DNA from: JBDIAG01 sp047974565
Lineage (GTDB): Bacteria; Actinomycetota; Actinomycetes; Actinomycetales; CAWJMD01
Direction: 5' to 3'
Length of the DNA stretch: 64,000 bases
Assembly (NCBI GenBank): GCA_047974565.1
Contig: JBKECN010000097.1
Coordinates: 1 to 64,000 of the forward strand
In this document: positions 1 to 7,987 of the stretch, piece after piece
How positions within the stretch are numbered: position 1 is the first letter of the stretch
How the letters are laid out: each line of letters begins with the position of its first letter
The notes under the pieces: model-generated
Databases searched by the model: none
Told to the model about the DNA's origin: nothing
What the model saw: only the letters and a program-made list of their open reading frames with translations
Made by a program: the position numbers and the translations under genes

Positions 1-146
1 CCAATAAATTACTGCTGCGTGTCGCCTCCTGGCTCGGGCGCCTGGCTGCGTTGTCGGCCCGCCCCCGTAGCGCTGCTACGAGGGCAAACCTCCGCCTTGC
101 CAGACATCCCGCCCAGAAACCAACACTCGACGCACTAATTTACTGG
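1..146. repeat. Long imperfect palindrome, possibly a MITE-like or intergenic repeat
   Basis: The left arm starts at position 1 and its inverse copy ends near 146, with the centre near 73. The innermost part is perfect: CGTAGC, a GCT loop, then GCTACG (66-80). The outermost parts match as well: CCAATAAATTA at the left end and TAATTTACTGG at the right end. Between them the arms pair imperfectly with small offsets. Because the left arm begins at the window edge, the element may extend upstream. It lies just past the 3' end of the leftward permease gene, so it could also act as an RNA hairpin. No transposase is visible. Confidence 0.6.
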
Positions 147-189
147 CGGGCCCTAACTGACCGATCCCGGCCGGCGGCGGCAGCTCAGC

Positions 190-1716
190 TCACTCGTGCA
201 GCTGCAGCTGCCGGTCGCGGCCCATCAGGGCGAATGCCTGTGGCTCCCTGCTGCGTAGCACCGCCGCCGAGATCACTCCGATGAGTGCCGCCGTCGGGAT
301 CAGCGCCGGCAGGGCCCAGGCCAGGGGACTCTCGGGGTCCCCGATCAGGAAGCCGAACTGGCTGGTGGCGTAGACCGCGACCGTGAGCAGTCCCAGAGCC
401 GCCACCGCCGGCGCCACCGCGGTGTGCAGCGGGTTCTGGTCCAGGTGCTTGTGGGTGCGGAAGAAGACGAAGACCGCGATCGCGGCGGTGGCCATGAGGT
501 ATGAGATGGCCAGCGTGCCCAACTGGGTGAGCCAGGTGAACAAGGTCGCTGCCGGGTCCATCCCGAGCACGACGAAGACGGTGACCACGACGAAGGCCAG
601 CACGCTCTGGCTCACCGAGCCCATGTGCGGAGACAGGTGCATGGGGTGGGTGCGGCCCAGCCGCTCGGGCACCAGGCCCTCGCGACCCAGCGCGTAGGCG
701 TACCGGGCCACGGCGTTGTGGAAGGCGAGCAGGGCGGCGAACAGTGAACTCGCGAACAGGAACGACATCACGTAGTCGGTGAGGAAGTGACCGATGTACG
801 GGCCGGCCATGGCGAAGAGGAAGTTCGTCGGGTCGCCGAGTTCGGAGCCGCCCAGGAAGGCCACCAGCGTGGCGTCGTCGCCGTAGGAGTTCACCATCAG
901 CCAGGAGGTGAGCATGAAGAAGAGGCCGATGGTGAGCACCGCCAGGTAGGTGGCCCGGGGGACCGTGCGGGCCGGGTCCTTGGCCTCCTCCGAGTACAGC
1001 GTGGTGGCCTCGAAGCCGACGAAGCTGGCTGCCGCGAAGAGCAGCCCGATGGCCGGGGCACCCGAGGAGATGGACTCCCAGGTGAACGAACTGGCCGACA
1101 ACCCGCCGGTGCCGCCGCTGCCGCCCTTGATCAGGACCATGACGTCGAAGGCGATGACGATGGCGAACTCGGCGGCCACCAGCACTCCGAGGACCTTGAG
1201 CGAGAGGTCGATCTGGCGGTAGCCGCATACCCCGATGAGGGCCATCGCCAGGTAGCTCAGCAGCCACCAGGGCACGTTCACTCCGAAGGCCGAGGATAGG
1301 AACCCGGCCGAGGCCACACCCCACAGGCCGTACAGGCCGATCTGCATGGCGTTGTAGCCCAGGAGCGCGACCCAGGCTGCGGCGCCTCCGGCGTACCCGC
1401 CCATGGCCCTGGCCACGTAGGAGTAGAACGCGCCCGCGGACGTGTGGTGCCGGGCCATCGCCACGTACCCGACCGCGAAGATGAGCATGAGCACGGTGAC
1501 GACGAGGTACGAGAAGGGGACTCCCGGTCCGTTGCCGAGCAACATGGCGAACGGTGCCCCGCCCGCCATTCCGGTCAGTGGAGCAGCGGCCGAGATGACA
1601 AAGAAGGCGATCGCGACCGTGCCGAGTTGGCCGGCTCGCAATTGATGTTGGTCGCGTCTGTTGATCGCCTCGCTCACGTCGACGGACTCGTGGCGGCTGG
1701 CGTCGGGGTTGGTCAT
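190..1716 (-). CDS. APC-superfamily amino acid/amine permease
   Basis: Predicted 508-residue inner-membrane permease of the amino acid-polyamine-organocation superfamily. After a short polar N-terminus (about 35 residues) the chain is a series of about 12 to 14 hydrophobic segments. The first contains the small-residue stretch SAAAPLTGMAGG that is typical of TM1 in APC amino acid permeases. ATG 1716 is preceded by a GGGAGA ribosome site. It is transcribed away from the aldehyde dehydrogenase gene, and one regulon operator (1756-1775) sits in its promoter. With a GS-like ligase, amidotransferases and an aldehyde dehydrogenase in the same regulon, it most likely imports the amine or amino-acid substrate of the pathway. 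The substrate cannot be read from the sequence. Confidence 0.88.
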   Translation of the reverse strand: MTNPDASRHESVDVSEAINRRDQHQLRAGQLGTVAIAFFVISAAAPLTGMAGGAPFAMLLGNGPGVPFSYLVVTVLMLIFAVGYVAMARHHTSAGAFYSYVARAMGGYAGGAAAWVALLGYNAMQIGLYGLWGVASAGFLSSAFGVNVPWWLLSYLAMALIGVCGYRQIDLSLKVLGVLVAAEFAIVIAFDVMVLIKGGSGGTGGLSASSFTWESISSGAPAIGLLFAAASFVGFEATTLYSEEAKDPARTVPRATYLAVLTIGLFFMLTSWLMVNSYGDDATLVAFLGGSELGDPTNFLFAMAGPYIGHFLTDYVMSFLFASSLFAALLAFHNAVARYAYALGREGLVPERLGRTHPMHLSPHMGSVSQSVLAFVVVTVFVVLGMDPAATLFTWLTQLGTLAISYLMATAAIAVFVFFRTHKHLDQNPLHTAVAPAVAALGLLTVAVYATSQFGFLIGDPESPLAWALPALIPTAALIGVISAAVLRSREPQAFALMGRDRQLQLHE

Positions 1717-1755
1717 GCGCCGTCTCCCAGGGGTTCAGAGCCGGCGACAACGCCG

Positions 1756-1775
1756 GTCGTTAGGGTCCGTACGAT
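1756..1775. promoter_or_regulatory. Regulon operator 1 (20-bp inverted repeat)
   Basis: GTCGTTAGGGTCCGTACGAT. Half-sites of the form RTCGTWMGG face each other. It lies 40 bp upstream of the permease start and is one of six matching sites in positions 1750-14530. Confidence 0.7.
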
Positions 1776-1902
1776 ATGGGGCCTCGCGGGTCTTGCCAAG
1801 ACCCCATGGCGAGATCGTTGGATTGCAATCGGGTGAACCTGGCGGTAGCCGAAATGCCGACTGGGGGTGGTGAAGTCCTTGACCGGTCCGGTCGCCGGGA
1901 AA

Positions 1903-1922
1903 TACGTTTGGCTCCGAACGAA
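1903..1922. promoter_or_regulatory. Regulon operator 2 (20-bp inverted repeat)
   Basis: TACGTTTGGCTCCGAACGAA, with CGTTTGG/CCGAACG arms. It ends 15 bp before the ATG of the aldehyde dehydrogenase, just upstream of its ribosome site (GGAGG, 1928-1932). It would block transcription or initiation when occupied. Confidence 0.7.
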
Positions 1923-1937
1923 ATCTGGAGGGCCGGT

Positions 1938-3425
1938 ATGAGCGAACTGGACACCATGGCCGCCGTTGAGGGCGTGCAGGTGGACCTGCGGCACTGGATC
2001 GGCGGCGAACGAGTCGCATCCGCCGAGACATTTTCCGATATCTCACCCATCGACGAGACCGAGATCGCCCGCGTGCACAGCGGCGGGGTCGCCGAGGTCG
2101 ATCGCGCCGTCCTGGCGGCACGCGAGGCATTCCCCGCGTGGGCCGCGCTGCCCGTGGCCGAGCGCTCGGCGATCCTGCGCCGAGTCGCTGACGGCGTCGA
2201 AGCCCGGGTGGAGGATCTGGCCGCCGTCGAGACCCGCGACAACGGCTCGTTGCTGCGCAGCCACCGGCGTGGGGTGATGCCGCGGGTGGCGATGAACTTC
2301 CGGTACTTCGCCGACTACGCCGAGCAGCTCGCCCACCCCGACCTCGAGATACGCGGGCACCGCGAGCGGATCACCTATGACCCGGCCGGGGTGGTGGCCA
2401 TCATCACCCCGTGGAACGCCCCGCTGATGCTGGCCACCTGGCGCATCGGCCCGGCCCTGGCCGCAGGCAACACCGTGGTGCTCAAGCCGCCGGAGTGGGC
2501 TCCGCTGACCGCCAGTCTGCTCGCGGACATCACCGCCGAGGCAGGCCTGCCACCCGGAGTCTTCAACGTCGTCCAGGGCACCGGAGCCCAGGCCGGAGCA
2601 CCCCTGACCGCGCACCCCGGCATCAACCGGCTGTCCTTCACCGGGTCGGTTCCCACCGCCGGAGTGATCGCCACGGCCGCCGCCCCGAACATCGTTCCGC
2701 TCTCCTTCGAACTCGGCGGCAAATCCCCGCTCGTGGTTTTCGCCGACGCGGACTTCGACCTCGCGGTCTCCCTCGCCGTGGAACAGTTCGACAACTCCGG
2801 CCAGGTCTGCCTCGGTGCGTTCCGGATCCTCGTCGAGGAGTCCATCGCCGAGCGCTTCACCCAGGCACTGATCGAACGGGCCCGCACCGTCGTGCAGGGA
2901 GACCCGCGTGACGAGGCCACGGACATGAGTTGTCTGGTCTCGCGCCAGCACTTCGAGAAGGTGGACGGCTTCGTCCGCCGCGCGGTGGCCGCCGGTGCCC
3001 AGGCGGTGGTCGGTGGCGGACCGAACGAGGAACTCGGCCATCTGTTCTACCGCCCGACCATTCTGCTGGACGCCGAACCGGGCAGCGAGATCGTCACCGA
3101 AGAGGTCTTCGGGCCAGTGCTCACGGTGCAGACCTTCCGGACCCAGGAGCAGGCCATCGAGATGGCCAATGGCACCCGCTTCGGCCTCGCCGCCACCCTC
3201 GTCACCTCGGATCCGGCTCGCGCTGAGGAGGTTTCGGCCCAGCTGTCGGCCGGCACGGTGTGGGTGAACTGCTTCTTCGTGCGCGACCTCGGCGCGCCGT
3301 TCGGTGGGAACGGGCGCTCCGGGATCGGCCGCGAGGGCGGTGTCTGGTCCTTCGACTTCTATACGGATATTAAAAACTCGGTCTTCGCCCCGACGGGCTG
3401 GGCCAAGGAGGCTCACGATGGGTGA
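1938..3425 (+). CDS. HpaE-like aldehyde dehydrogenase
   Basis: A 495-residue NAD(P)-dependent aldehyde dehydrogenase. It carries the TPWNAP cofactor segment (158-163), Lys183, the catalytic Glu258 in FELGGK and the nucleophile Cys291 in NSGQVCLG. The C-terminal segment RDLGAPFGGNGRSGIGREGG resembles HpaE, the 5-carboxymethyl-2-hydroxymuconate semialdehyde dehydrogenase of homoprotocatechuate degradation, and hpaD- and hpaG-like genes follow. An open frame extends upstream to 1776, but ATG 1938 has the good GGAGG site and the downstream operator position fits it. The last 17 codons lie in the first copy of an 88-bp tandem repeat. The exact aldehyde is inferred from context only. Confidence 0.88.
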   Translation: MSELDTMAAVEGVQVDLRHWIGGERVASAETFSDISPIDETEIARVHSGGVAEVDRAVLAAREAFPAWAALPVAERSAILRRVADGVEARVEDLAAVETRDNGSLLRSHRRGVMPRVAMNFRYFADYAEQLAHPDLEIRGHRERITYDPAGVVAIITPWNAPLMLATWRIGPALAAGNTVVLKPPEWAPLTASLLADITAEAGLPPGVFNVVQGTGAQAGAPLTAHPGINRLSFTGSVPTAGVIATAAAPNIVPLSFELGGKSPLVVFADADFDLAVSLAVEQFDNSGQVCLGAFRILVEESIAERFTQALIERARTVVQGDPRDEATDMSCLVSRQHFEKVDGFVRRAVAAGAQAVVGGGPNEELGHLFYRPTILLDAEPGSEIVTEEVFGPVLTVQTFRTQEQAIEMANGTRFGLAATLVTSDPARAEEVSAQLSAGTVWVNCFFVRDLGAPFGGNGRSGIGREGGVWSFDFYTDIKNSVFAPTGWAKEAHDG

Positions 3426-3513
3426 GCTGACGGTTGGCGGCCCGCGGCCGCGGGACATAAAGAACTCGGTCTTCGCCCCGACGGGCTGGGCCAAGGAGGC
3501 TCACGATGGGTGA
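3418..3513 (+). CDS. Duplication-created 31-codon ORF 1
   Basis: This small frame starts at the ATG that overlaps the aldehyde dehydrogenase stop by 8 bp and ends in the second repeat copy. It encodes MGELTVGG followed by a copy of the dehydrogenase C-terminal tail. It has its own AAGGAG site, so it is probably translated by coupling. A function for the peptide is not evident; it may just relay ribosomes to the dioxygenase. Confidence 0.4.
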   Translation: MGELTVGGPRPRDIKNSVFAPTGWAKEAHDG

Positions 3514-3601
3514 GTTGACGGTTGGCGGCCCGCGGCCGCGGGGTATCAAAAACTCGGTCTTCGCCCCGACGGGCTGGGCCAAGGAGGCTCACGATGGGTG
3601 A
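3506..3601 (+). CDS. Duplication-created 31-codon ORF 2
   Basis: A near-identical twin of the preceding small frame, shifted by 88 bp. It differs by one residue (RPRG in place of RPRD). Its stop overlaps the dioxygenase start by 8 bp in the same ATGGGTGA arrangement. It is either a translational relay or a by-product of the tandem duplication. Confidence 0.4.
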   Translation: MGELTVGGPRPRGIKNSVFAPTGWAKEAHDG

Positions 3602-4550
3602 AGTGGTTGGCGCCGGTCTGCTGGCGCACGTCCCGACGATCATGCTGCCGCCACAGGAGCGGCGAGAGCTCAACCACGGCAACGACTTCAGCCTGGGCCC
3701 GGCACTGGAACAGTTGCGGGCCGAGGTCTTCGACACCCTCGACTACGACACCGTCGTGGTGCTGGACTCGCACTGGTTCACCACGGTGGAGTTCGTCGTG
3801 ACGGCCCAGCAGCAGCGGGCCGGGCTGTTCACCTCCGAAGAGTTGCCGCGTGGCATGTGCCGGATTCCGTACGACTTCCCCGGCGACCCCGAACTCGCCG
3901 AGGCGATGGCCGCCGAGTCCCCCCGGCACAGCACCTGGGTGACCGCCATCGACGATCCCTACCTGCCGATCTTCTACGCCACGATCAACCTGTGGAAGTT
4001 TCTCGGCGAGGGGTTGGACCGCAAATGGGTCACCGTCTCGGTGCCCCAGACCGGCGAGATCGAGGACTTCCTGCGGGCCGGGCGGGCCTTGGGAGATGCC
4101 ATCGCTCGGCTGGACCGCAAGGTCCTGCTCATTGCCTCCGGCGCACTGTCGCATACCTTTTGGAAGCTGCGTCAGTTGCGCGACCACGAGTCGGCAGGCC
4201 TGGAGCACATTCGCACCGCCGAGGCGCGCGCGGCCGACGAGGAACGGATCGAGTGGTTCAAGGCCGGTGACCACGCCCGGGTGCTGGACACCATGCCGGA
4301 GTTCCTGCGCTACCGGCCCGAGGCGATGTTCGCGCACTACCTGATGATGGCCGGCGCGATCGGCGAGGGCGACTGCACGGCGACCGCACGCCAGTACGGC
4401 GAATACGAGAACTCGATCGGCACCGGGCAGGTTCACCTGTGGTTCGACCGGCCCGACGCGGGCTTCCCGCGGGCCCGCAGCACCCCGGCCGACCCGGAGT
4501 ACGACCGGCAGATGAGCGCTCCGGGCGCAGATGTCTCAGCGGCCGGCTGA
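3594..4550 (+). CDS. hpaD: Class III (LigB-type) extradiol ring-cleavage dioxygenase, HpaD/HpcB-like
   Basis: A 318-residue cytosolic Fe(II) enzyme that should open a catechol ring next to the hydroxyls. Its start MGEVVGAGLLAHVPT matches the HpaD/HpcB N-terminus, with the iron-ligand candidate His12. His28 in LNHGND, DSHWFTT, ASGALSHTFW and the C-terminal GTGQVHLWF also follow 3,4-dihydroxyphenylacetate 2,3-dioxygenase of the LigB family. The frame is open further upstream, but ATG 3594 has an AAGGAG site and fits the family start. It is coupled to the gene before it through the 88-bp repeats. Homoprotocatechuate or a close relative is the likely substrate, given HpaE- and HpaG-like neighbours. 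Confidence 0.88.
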   Translation: MGEVVGAGLLAHVPTIMLPPQERRELNHGNDFSLGPALEQLRAEVFDTLDYDTVVVLDSHWFTTVEFVVTAQQQRAGLFTSEELPRGMCRIPYDFPGDPELAEAMAAESPRHSTWVTAIDDPYLPIFYATINLWKFLGEGLDRKWVTVSVPQTGEIEDFLRAGRALGDAIARLDRKVLLIASGALSHTFWKLRQLRDHESAGLEHIRTAEARAADEERIEWFKAGDHARVLDTMPEFLRYRPEAMFAHYLMMAGAIGEGDCTATARQYGEYENSIGTGQVHLWFDRPDAGFPRARSTPADPEYDRQMSAPGADVSAAG

Positions 4551-4632
4551 CGAGGACCACTGTTCCTCACCAGAGACGAATTGCCTTGTCCCTCAACGAG
4601 AGCGGACGTGACCCGATGAGAGGAAGGTTCGG

Positions 4633-5499
4633 ATGAGCCTGCGCGAGACCCGACGGATCCTGCTGGACGGCTATCCGTGCGACGTGGTGCGGCATGAGGA
4701 CACGCTGGTGGCCGGCGACGGTCGTGAGGTGGCCATCGCCGACGCCATCCACCTGCCACCGGTGACCCCGTCCAAGATCGTCTGCGTGCACCTCAACTAC
4801 ATCTCCCGCGTCAAGGAGATGATGGTCTCGCTGCCACCGGCACCCACCTATTTCCACAAGCCCGTCTCCGCGCTGAACTCCCACGACGCCGCGGTGGTCC
4901 GCCCACAAGGGTGCAACTGGCTCAACTACGAGGGCGAGATCGCCATCGTCATCGGGCGCACCTGCCGCAACGTCTCCCCGGCCGAGGCCGGCGACTACAT
5001 CCGGGGGTACACGGTCGCCAACGACTACGGCCTGCACGACTTCCGGGACACCGACTCCGGCTCGATGCTGCGGGTCAAGGGCGCCGACACGCTGTGCCCG
5101 GTGGGTCCGGGCGTGGTGGAGGGCTGGGACTTCCGCGGCAAGCAGTTGCGCACCATCGTCAACGGTGAGGTCCGCCAGGACGGCAACACCGACGAGATGG
5201 AGTGGGACATGCACTATCTCGTCGCCGACATCGCCCGGCTGATCACCCTGCAACCCGGAGACCTGCTGCTGTCTGGCACCCCGGCGATCTCTCGCACGGT
5301 CTACCCCGGCGACGTCGTCGAGGTCGAGGTCGAAGGGCTGGGCACGCTGCGCAATCACATCGTCGTCGGCCCGACCCCGATCCGCACGGACGTCGGCGCG
5401 CAGCCAACCGAGACCGAGGAAGTGCTCTCCACCGCCCAGGGCGGCGACTGGGAGTTCCGCGGGATCCGCAAGCCCAAGCCTGCCGGGTCCGAGGTCTGA
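4633..5499 (+). CDS. Fumarylacetoacetase-family isomerase/decarboxylase, HpaG-like
   Basis: A 288-residue FAH-fold enzyme. The acidic metal-binding set is visible: NYEGEIAIVIG (E-x-E), then DYGLHDFRD, and a conserved Lys in VKGADT. In homoprotocatechuate degradation HpaG removes CO2 and isomerises the ring-cleavage product after HpaE acts. It starts at ATG 4633 behind AGGAAGG, 82 bp after the dioxygenase and in the same direction. HpaF, HpaH and HpaI equivalents are not in the window. Other FAH-family hydrolase activities are possible. Confidence 0.8.
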   Translation: MSLRETRRILLDGYPCDVVRHEDTLVAGDGREVAIADAIHLPPVTPSKIVCVHLNYISRVKEMMVSLPPAPTYFHKPVSALNSHDAAVVRPQGCNWLNYEGEIAIVIGRTCRNVSPAEAGDYIRGYTVANDYGLHDFRDTDSGSMLRVKGADTLCPVGPGVVEGWDFRGKQLRTIVNGEVRQDGNTDEMEWDMHYLVADIARLITLQPGDLLLSGTPAISRTVYPGDVVEVEVEGLGTLRNHIVVGPTPIRTDVGAQPTETEEVLSTAQGGDWEFRGIRKPKPAGSEV

Positions 5500-5501
5500 G
5501 C

Positions 5502-6269
5502 GTGGTCGCCTCCGCCTCGCGACGCCCGCTCATCGCGGTCCCGTCGCGCTATTCGGCGTCTGCCTCGGCGTTGCGGTACGAGGCGCTGGTCAGCGCCCGA
5601 GCCCTGCTCGGGGCCGTCTTCGCCGCCGGTGGTGAGCCCCTGCAGGTCTTGCCCTCGGCCCCGGGTGCGGTGCTCACGGCTGAGGAGGCTGCTGACCGCA
5701 TCGCGTGGGCGGACGGGCTGCTGCTGCCCGGCGGTGGGGACGTCTCGGCCCGCTGGTCAGGGCAGGGGGCCCACCCCACCCTCTACGACGTGGACGAGGA
5801 ACAGGACGCCTTCGACCTGGCGCTGGCCACCCACGCCCTCTCGCGAGGCCTTCCGGTCCTGGCGATCTGCCGGGGACTGCAGGTCGTCAACGTCTCTCGC
5901 GGCGGCACCACCGTCCAGGACATGGACGACGCCGACCTTCCCGAGGCGGCCGGCCTGAAAGGTCACCGCAACCATCGGCACCAGATCACCATCGAGGAGG
6001 GATCCCGGCTGCATTCGGTGGTCGGTGGCACCGTCCAGGCATCGTGCTACCACCATCAGTGCCTGGCCGAGCTCGGCACCGGGATGCGCGCGGTGGCGCG
6101 ATCCGAGGAGGGGGTCGTCGAGGGCGTCGAGATCCCCGACGCAGCCGGCTGGTTCCTCGGGTTGCAGTGGCACCCGGAGGACACCTGGGGAGCCGACCCG
6201 ACCCAACTGGCGATCTTCTCCGCCTTCGTGCGGGCCTGTGGCGGCGACGAGGCCGTTTCAGCCGCGTGA
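5502..6269 (+). CDS. Class I glutamine amidotransferase-like gamma-glutamyl hydrolase, PuuD-type (peptidase C26)
   Basis: A 255-residue hydrolase with the class I amidotransferase triad: nucleophile Cys in LAICRGLQ and the His-Glu pair in LQWHPEDTW. LLPGGGDVS and the YHHQ segment are typical of PuuD-type gamma-glutamyl-GABA hydrolases. GTG 5502 sits two bases after the FAH-family stop, so the two are probably translated together. Its likely role is to remove a gamma-glutamyl group from a pathway intermediate tagged by the GS-like ligase at 7988. A perfect hairpin terminator follows. Confidence 0.85.
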   Translation: MVASASRRPLIAVPSRYSASASALRYEALVSARALLGAVFAAGGEPLQVLPSAPGAVLTAEEAADRIAWADGLLLPGGGDVSARWSGQGAHPTLYDVDEEQDAFDLALATHALSRGLPVLAICRGLQVVNVSRGGTTVQDMDDADLPEAAGLKGHRNHRHQITIEEGSRLHSVVGGTVQASCYHHQCLAELGTGMRAVARSEEGVVEGVEIPDAAGWFLGLQWHPEDTWGADPTQLAIFSAFVRACGGDEAVSAA

Positions 6270-6277
6270 GGAGTTCC

Positions 6278-6307
6278 GCCGCGTGGGGCCGACCGGCCCC
6301 ACGCGGC
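6278..6307 (+). terminator. Hairpin terminator after the ring-cleavage operon
   Basis: A perfect 13-bp stem (GCCGCGTGGGGCC / GGCCCCACGCGGC) with a GACC loop begins 8 bp after the amidotransferase stop. No T-tract follows. Confidence 0.75.
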
Positions 6308-6344
6308 GTGCTGCTGTATGCATCGGATTTCTCACCGGTGTCGG

Positions 6345-6418
6345 TCTCGCGGCATTCGGTCTCGCGGCACTCAGCCTCGCGGCATTCGGTCTCGCGGCGC
6401 TCAGCCTCGCGGCCGCCT
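6345..6418. repeat. 15-bp tandem repeats between convergent genes
   Basis: Five 15-bp units of the form YCTCGCGGCRYTCRG alternate as A-B-A-B, giving a 30-bp higher-order repeat. They run into a second duplication, in which the last bases of the marR gene (CTACTTCTCCAGG) occur twice, at 6418 and 6433. Confidence 0.85.
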
Positions 6419-6432
6419 ACTTCTCCAGGCGC

Positions 6433-6948
6433 CTACTTCTCCAGGGACGTGACCACCGAGCGCAGCAGCTTGGTGAGCTGACGCACCTCGTCCGGGGACA
6501 GCTGCGCCACCACGCCGGACTCGGCGTTGTTGAACTGCGGGTACAGGGAGTCCATCAGCGTCGAGCCCTCGGGCGTGAGCCGTAGTTCCACGAGCCGGCG
6601 GTCGGTGGTCGAGCCGATCCGCTGCACCCACCCGCGCGAGACGAGGGTGTTGGCCACCCCGCTCAAGGTCGCCTTGGAGATCCCCACGGACTCGGCCACG
6701 TCCTTGGTGGCCATTCCGCCCCAGATCCACAACAACCACAGCACCAGGAAGCCCGTCCAGGTGAGGTCGTTGGCCCGCAGCACCGTGTTGGTGAGGTGGG
6801 CGCGCGCGGCATTTGCGGCACGGTAGAGGCTCGAGACGGCATGCGCGGCGGCCATATCCACCGGCAGCCGTCCGATGCGCGTGGAGGTGGCGCGCTCGGT
6901 CTCGGCAAGAGTATGCATGTCAGGCATGGGGCGAGCGTAGTGCTCCAC
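6433..6948 (-). CDS. MarR-family transcriptional regulator
   Basis: A 171-residue winged-helix regulator. The recognition part reads KDVAESVGISKATLSGVANTLVSRGW, split here as KDVAESVGIS and KATLSGVANTLVSRGW, and the wing contains STTDRRLVELRLTPEG; both are characteristic of MarR. The start is either GTG 6948 or ATG 6927; neither has a strong ribosome site. It follows the decarboxylase-family gene by 24 bp and probably shares its promoter, which contains an operator at 7809-7828. It is the only regulator in the catabolic island and so the best candidate to bind the six 20-bp sites, including its own. The ligand is unknown but is probably the substrate or a ring intermediate. Confidence 0.88.
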   Translation of the reverse strand: MEHYARPMPDMHTLAETERATSTRIGRLPVDMAAAHAVSSLYRAANAARAHLTNTVLRANDLTWTGFLVLWLLWIWGGMATKDVAESVGISKATLSGVANTLVSRGWVQRIGSTTDRRLVELRLTPEGSTLMDSLYPQFNNAESGVVAQLSPDEVRQLTKLLRSVVTSLEK

Positions 6949-6972
6949 CCCGGCCGGGCGGCCGAAGCCGAC

Positions 6973-7779
6973 TCAGGCCTGGGGTGGAACCATCTGCTGC
7001 AGCCGGCGTCCTCCGTCCCACTTCACGCCCACCTGGGCGAAGTAGCCGCCGATGATCTCCTGCACCTCCAGGCGCGCGAGTTCCTCGGTGGGGGCCTCGA
7101 ACAGCCGCAGTTCGGCGTCTCCGGTCCACGCCTGTCCTGACTCGGCGGCGGCCGCACCGGACTCGATCACCTCGCTGTAGGCGTCGCCGTCTCCGGCGAT
7201 GTCCGGGAACACCCGGTGGTGGGCCATCTTGTGGCCGTTGACGAAACCGTTGGTCGGGGATTCCTCGCGCAGGGTCACCACGGCCTCGGCGAGCCGGCGA
7301 TCCGAGGCGGCCAGGGTGGCGCCGAACATCCCGCCGGGCCCGATCACCGGGGACGCCTGGGGCAAGGCGTGCGGACGGGTCTGCCACATCTGACCCAGCT
7401 TCTTGGGATAGCCCTGGTGGAAGCCACGCGCGATGGCGAAGTCCTTGTCCACCCAGATGTAGACGCAGCGCGAGAACACCGCCCCCTGGAAGGAGCACCG
7501 CACGACGACGAAGGCCTCCTTGTACTGCGAGCGCACCGGGTCGAGCAGTTCCTCGCGCGAGCTGGAGCAGGACTGCCAGTCGGCCCAGATCATCGCCACC
7601 GCACCCGGATCCTCCGGGGCCAGTTCCAGCGGGGCGGGCAGCAGTTCGGCGACCCGGGCCGGGTCGGTCCGGTATTCCACGGTGAGCAGGTCACCGGAAT
7701 AGAACCAGGGTGGGCTGGGGATGATCGAAGCCTGGCCACCGGAGGTGCGCGGGTAGAAGAACCCCTGCATGTCGGGCAT
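6973..7779 (-). CDS. Acetoacetate decarboxylase-family enzyme
   Basis: About 268 residues with the acetoacetate decarboxylase fold signature. GYPKKLGQM holds the Lys pair that in the family forms the Schiff base with a beta-keto substrate. ATG 7779 is preferred over GTG 7785 because GAGGAG lies 8 bases before it. The gene reads left from a divergent promoter shared with the GS-like gene, and marR follows it. Many members of this family in catabolic clusters are not true acetoacetate decarboxylases. It may decarboxylate or hydrate a ketoacid intermediate of this pathway. Confidence 0.8.
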   Translation of the reverse strand: MPDMQGFFYPRTSGGQASIIPSPPWFYSGDLLTVEYRTDPARVAELLPAPLELAPEDPGAVAMIWADWQSCSSSREELLDPVRSQYKEAFVVVRCSFQGAVFSRCVYIWVDKDFAIARGFHQGYPKKLGQMWQTRPHALPQASPVIGPGGMFGATLAASDRRLAEAVVTLREESPTNGFVNGHKMAHHRVFPDIAGDGDAYSEVIESGAAAAESGQAWTGDAELRLFEAPTEELARLEVQEIIGGYFAQVGVKWDGGRRLQQMVPPQA

Positions 7780-7808
7780 TGTCACTGCTCCTCGCGACGC
7801 ATTGAGAG

Positions 7809-7828
7809 ATCGTTCGGGTCCGTACGGT
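7809..7828. promoter_or_regulatory. Regulon operator 3
   Basis: ATCGTTCGGGTCCGTACGGT, 29 bp upstream of the decarboxylase-family ATG. It would control the decarboxylase-marR operon and so allow autoregulation. Confidence 0.7.
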
Positions 7829-7892
7829 CAGGGTTACCGTATCCGTCCAAGCTCGTTGAGGGAACCCCTTGCCGCACCGGGAGTGCATGGGT

Positions 7893-7912
7893 AATGTTCG
7901 GACCCTAACGAT
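7893..7912. promoter_or_regulatory. Regulon operator 4
   Basis: AATGTTCGGACCCTAACGAT, 75 bp upstream of the GS-like gene. With operator 3 it brackets the divergent promoter region. Confidence 0.7.
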
Positions 7913-7987
7913 TTGCCAGACCCTCCTGAACCACGAGATCAAAGCCTCCATGCGAGAGGCTCACCCGGACGAGTAAGGGGCACAAAG

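Larger units (their letters stand above)
3375..3603 (+). repeat. 88-bp tandem repeat, 2.6 copies, across a gene junction
   Basis: Copies begin at 3375, 3463 and 3551 (AACTCGGTCTTCGCC...). Each carries the coding end of the aldehyde dehydrogenase (KNSVFAPTGWAKEAHDG), an AAGGAG ribosome site and the overlapping start/stop ATGGGTGA. The third copy breaks off just after the true start of the dioxygenase. A few substitutions separate the copies (GGGACATAAAG against GGGTATCAAAA), so the duplication is not brand new or has been under selection. Confidence 0.95.

Noticed and set aside
1811..1832. A seventh operator candidate, GATCGTTGG
   Set aside because: Only one half-site is present; the facing arm does not match.
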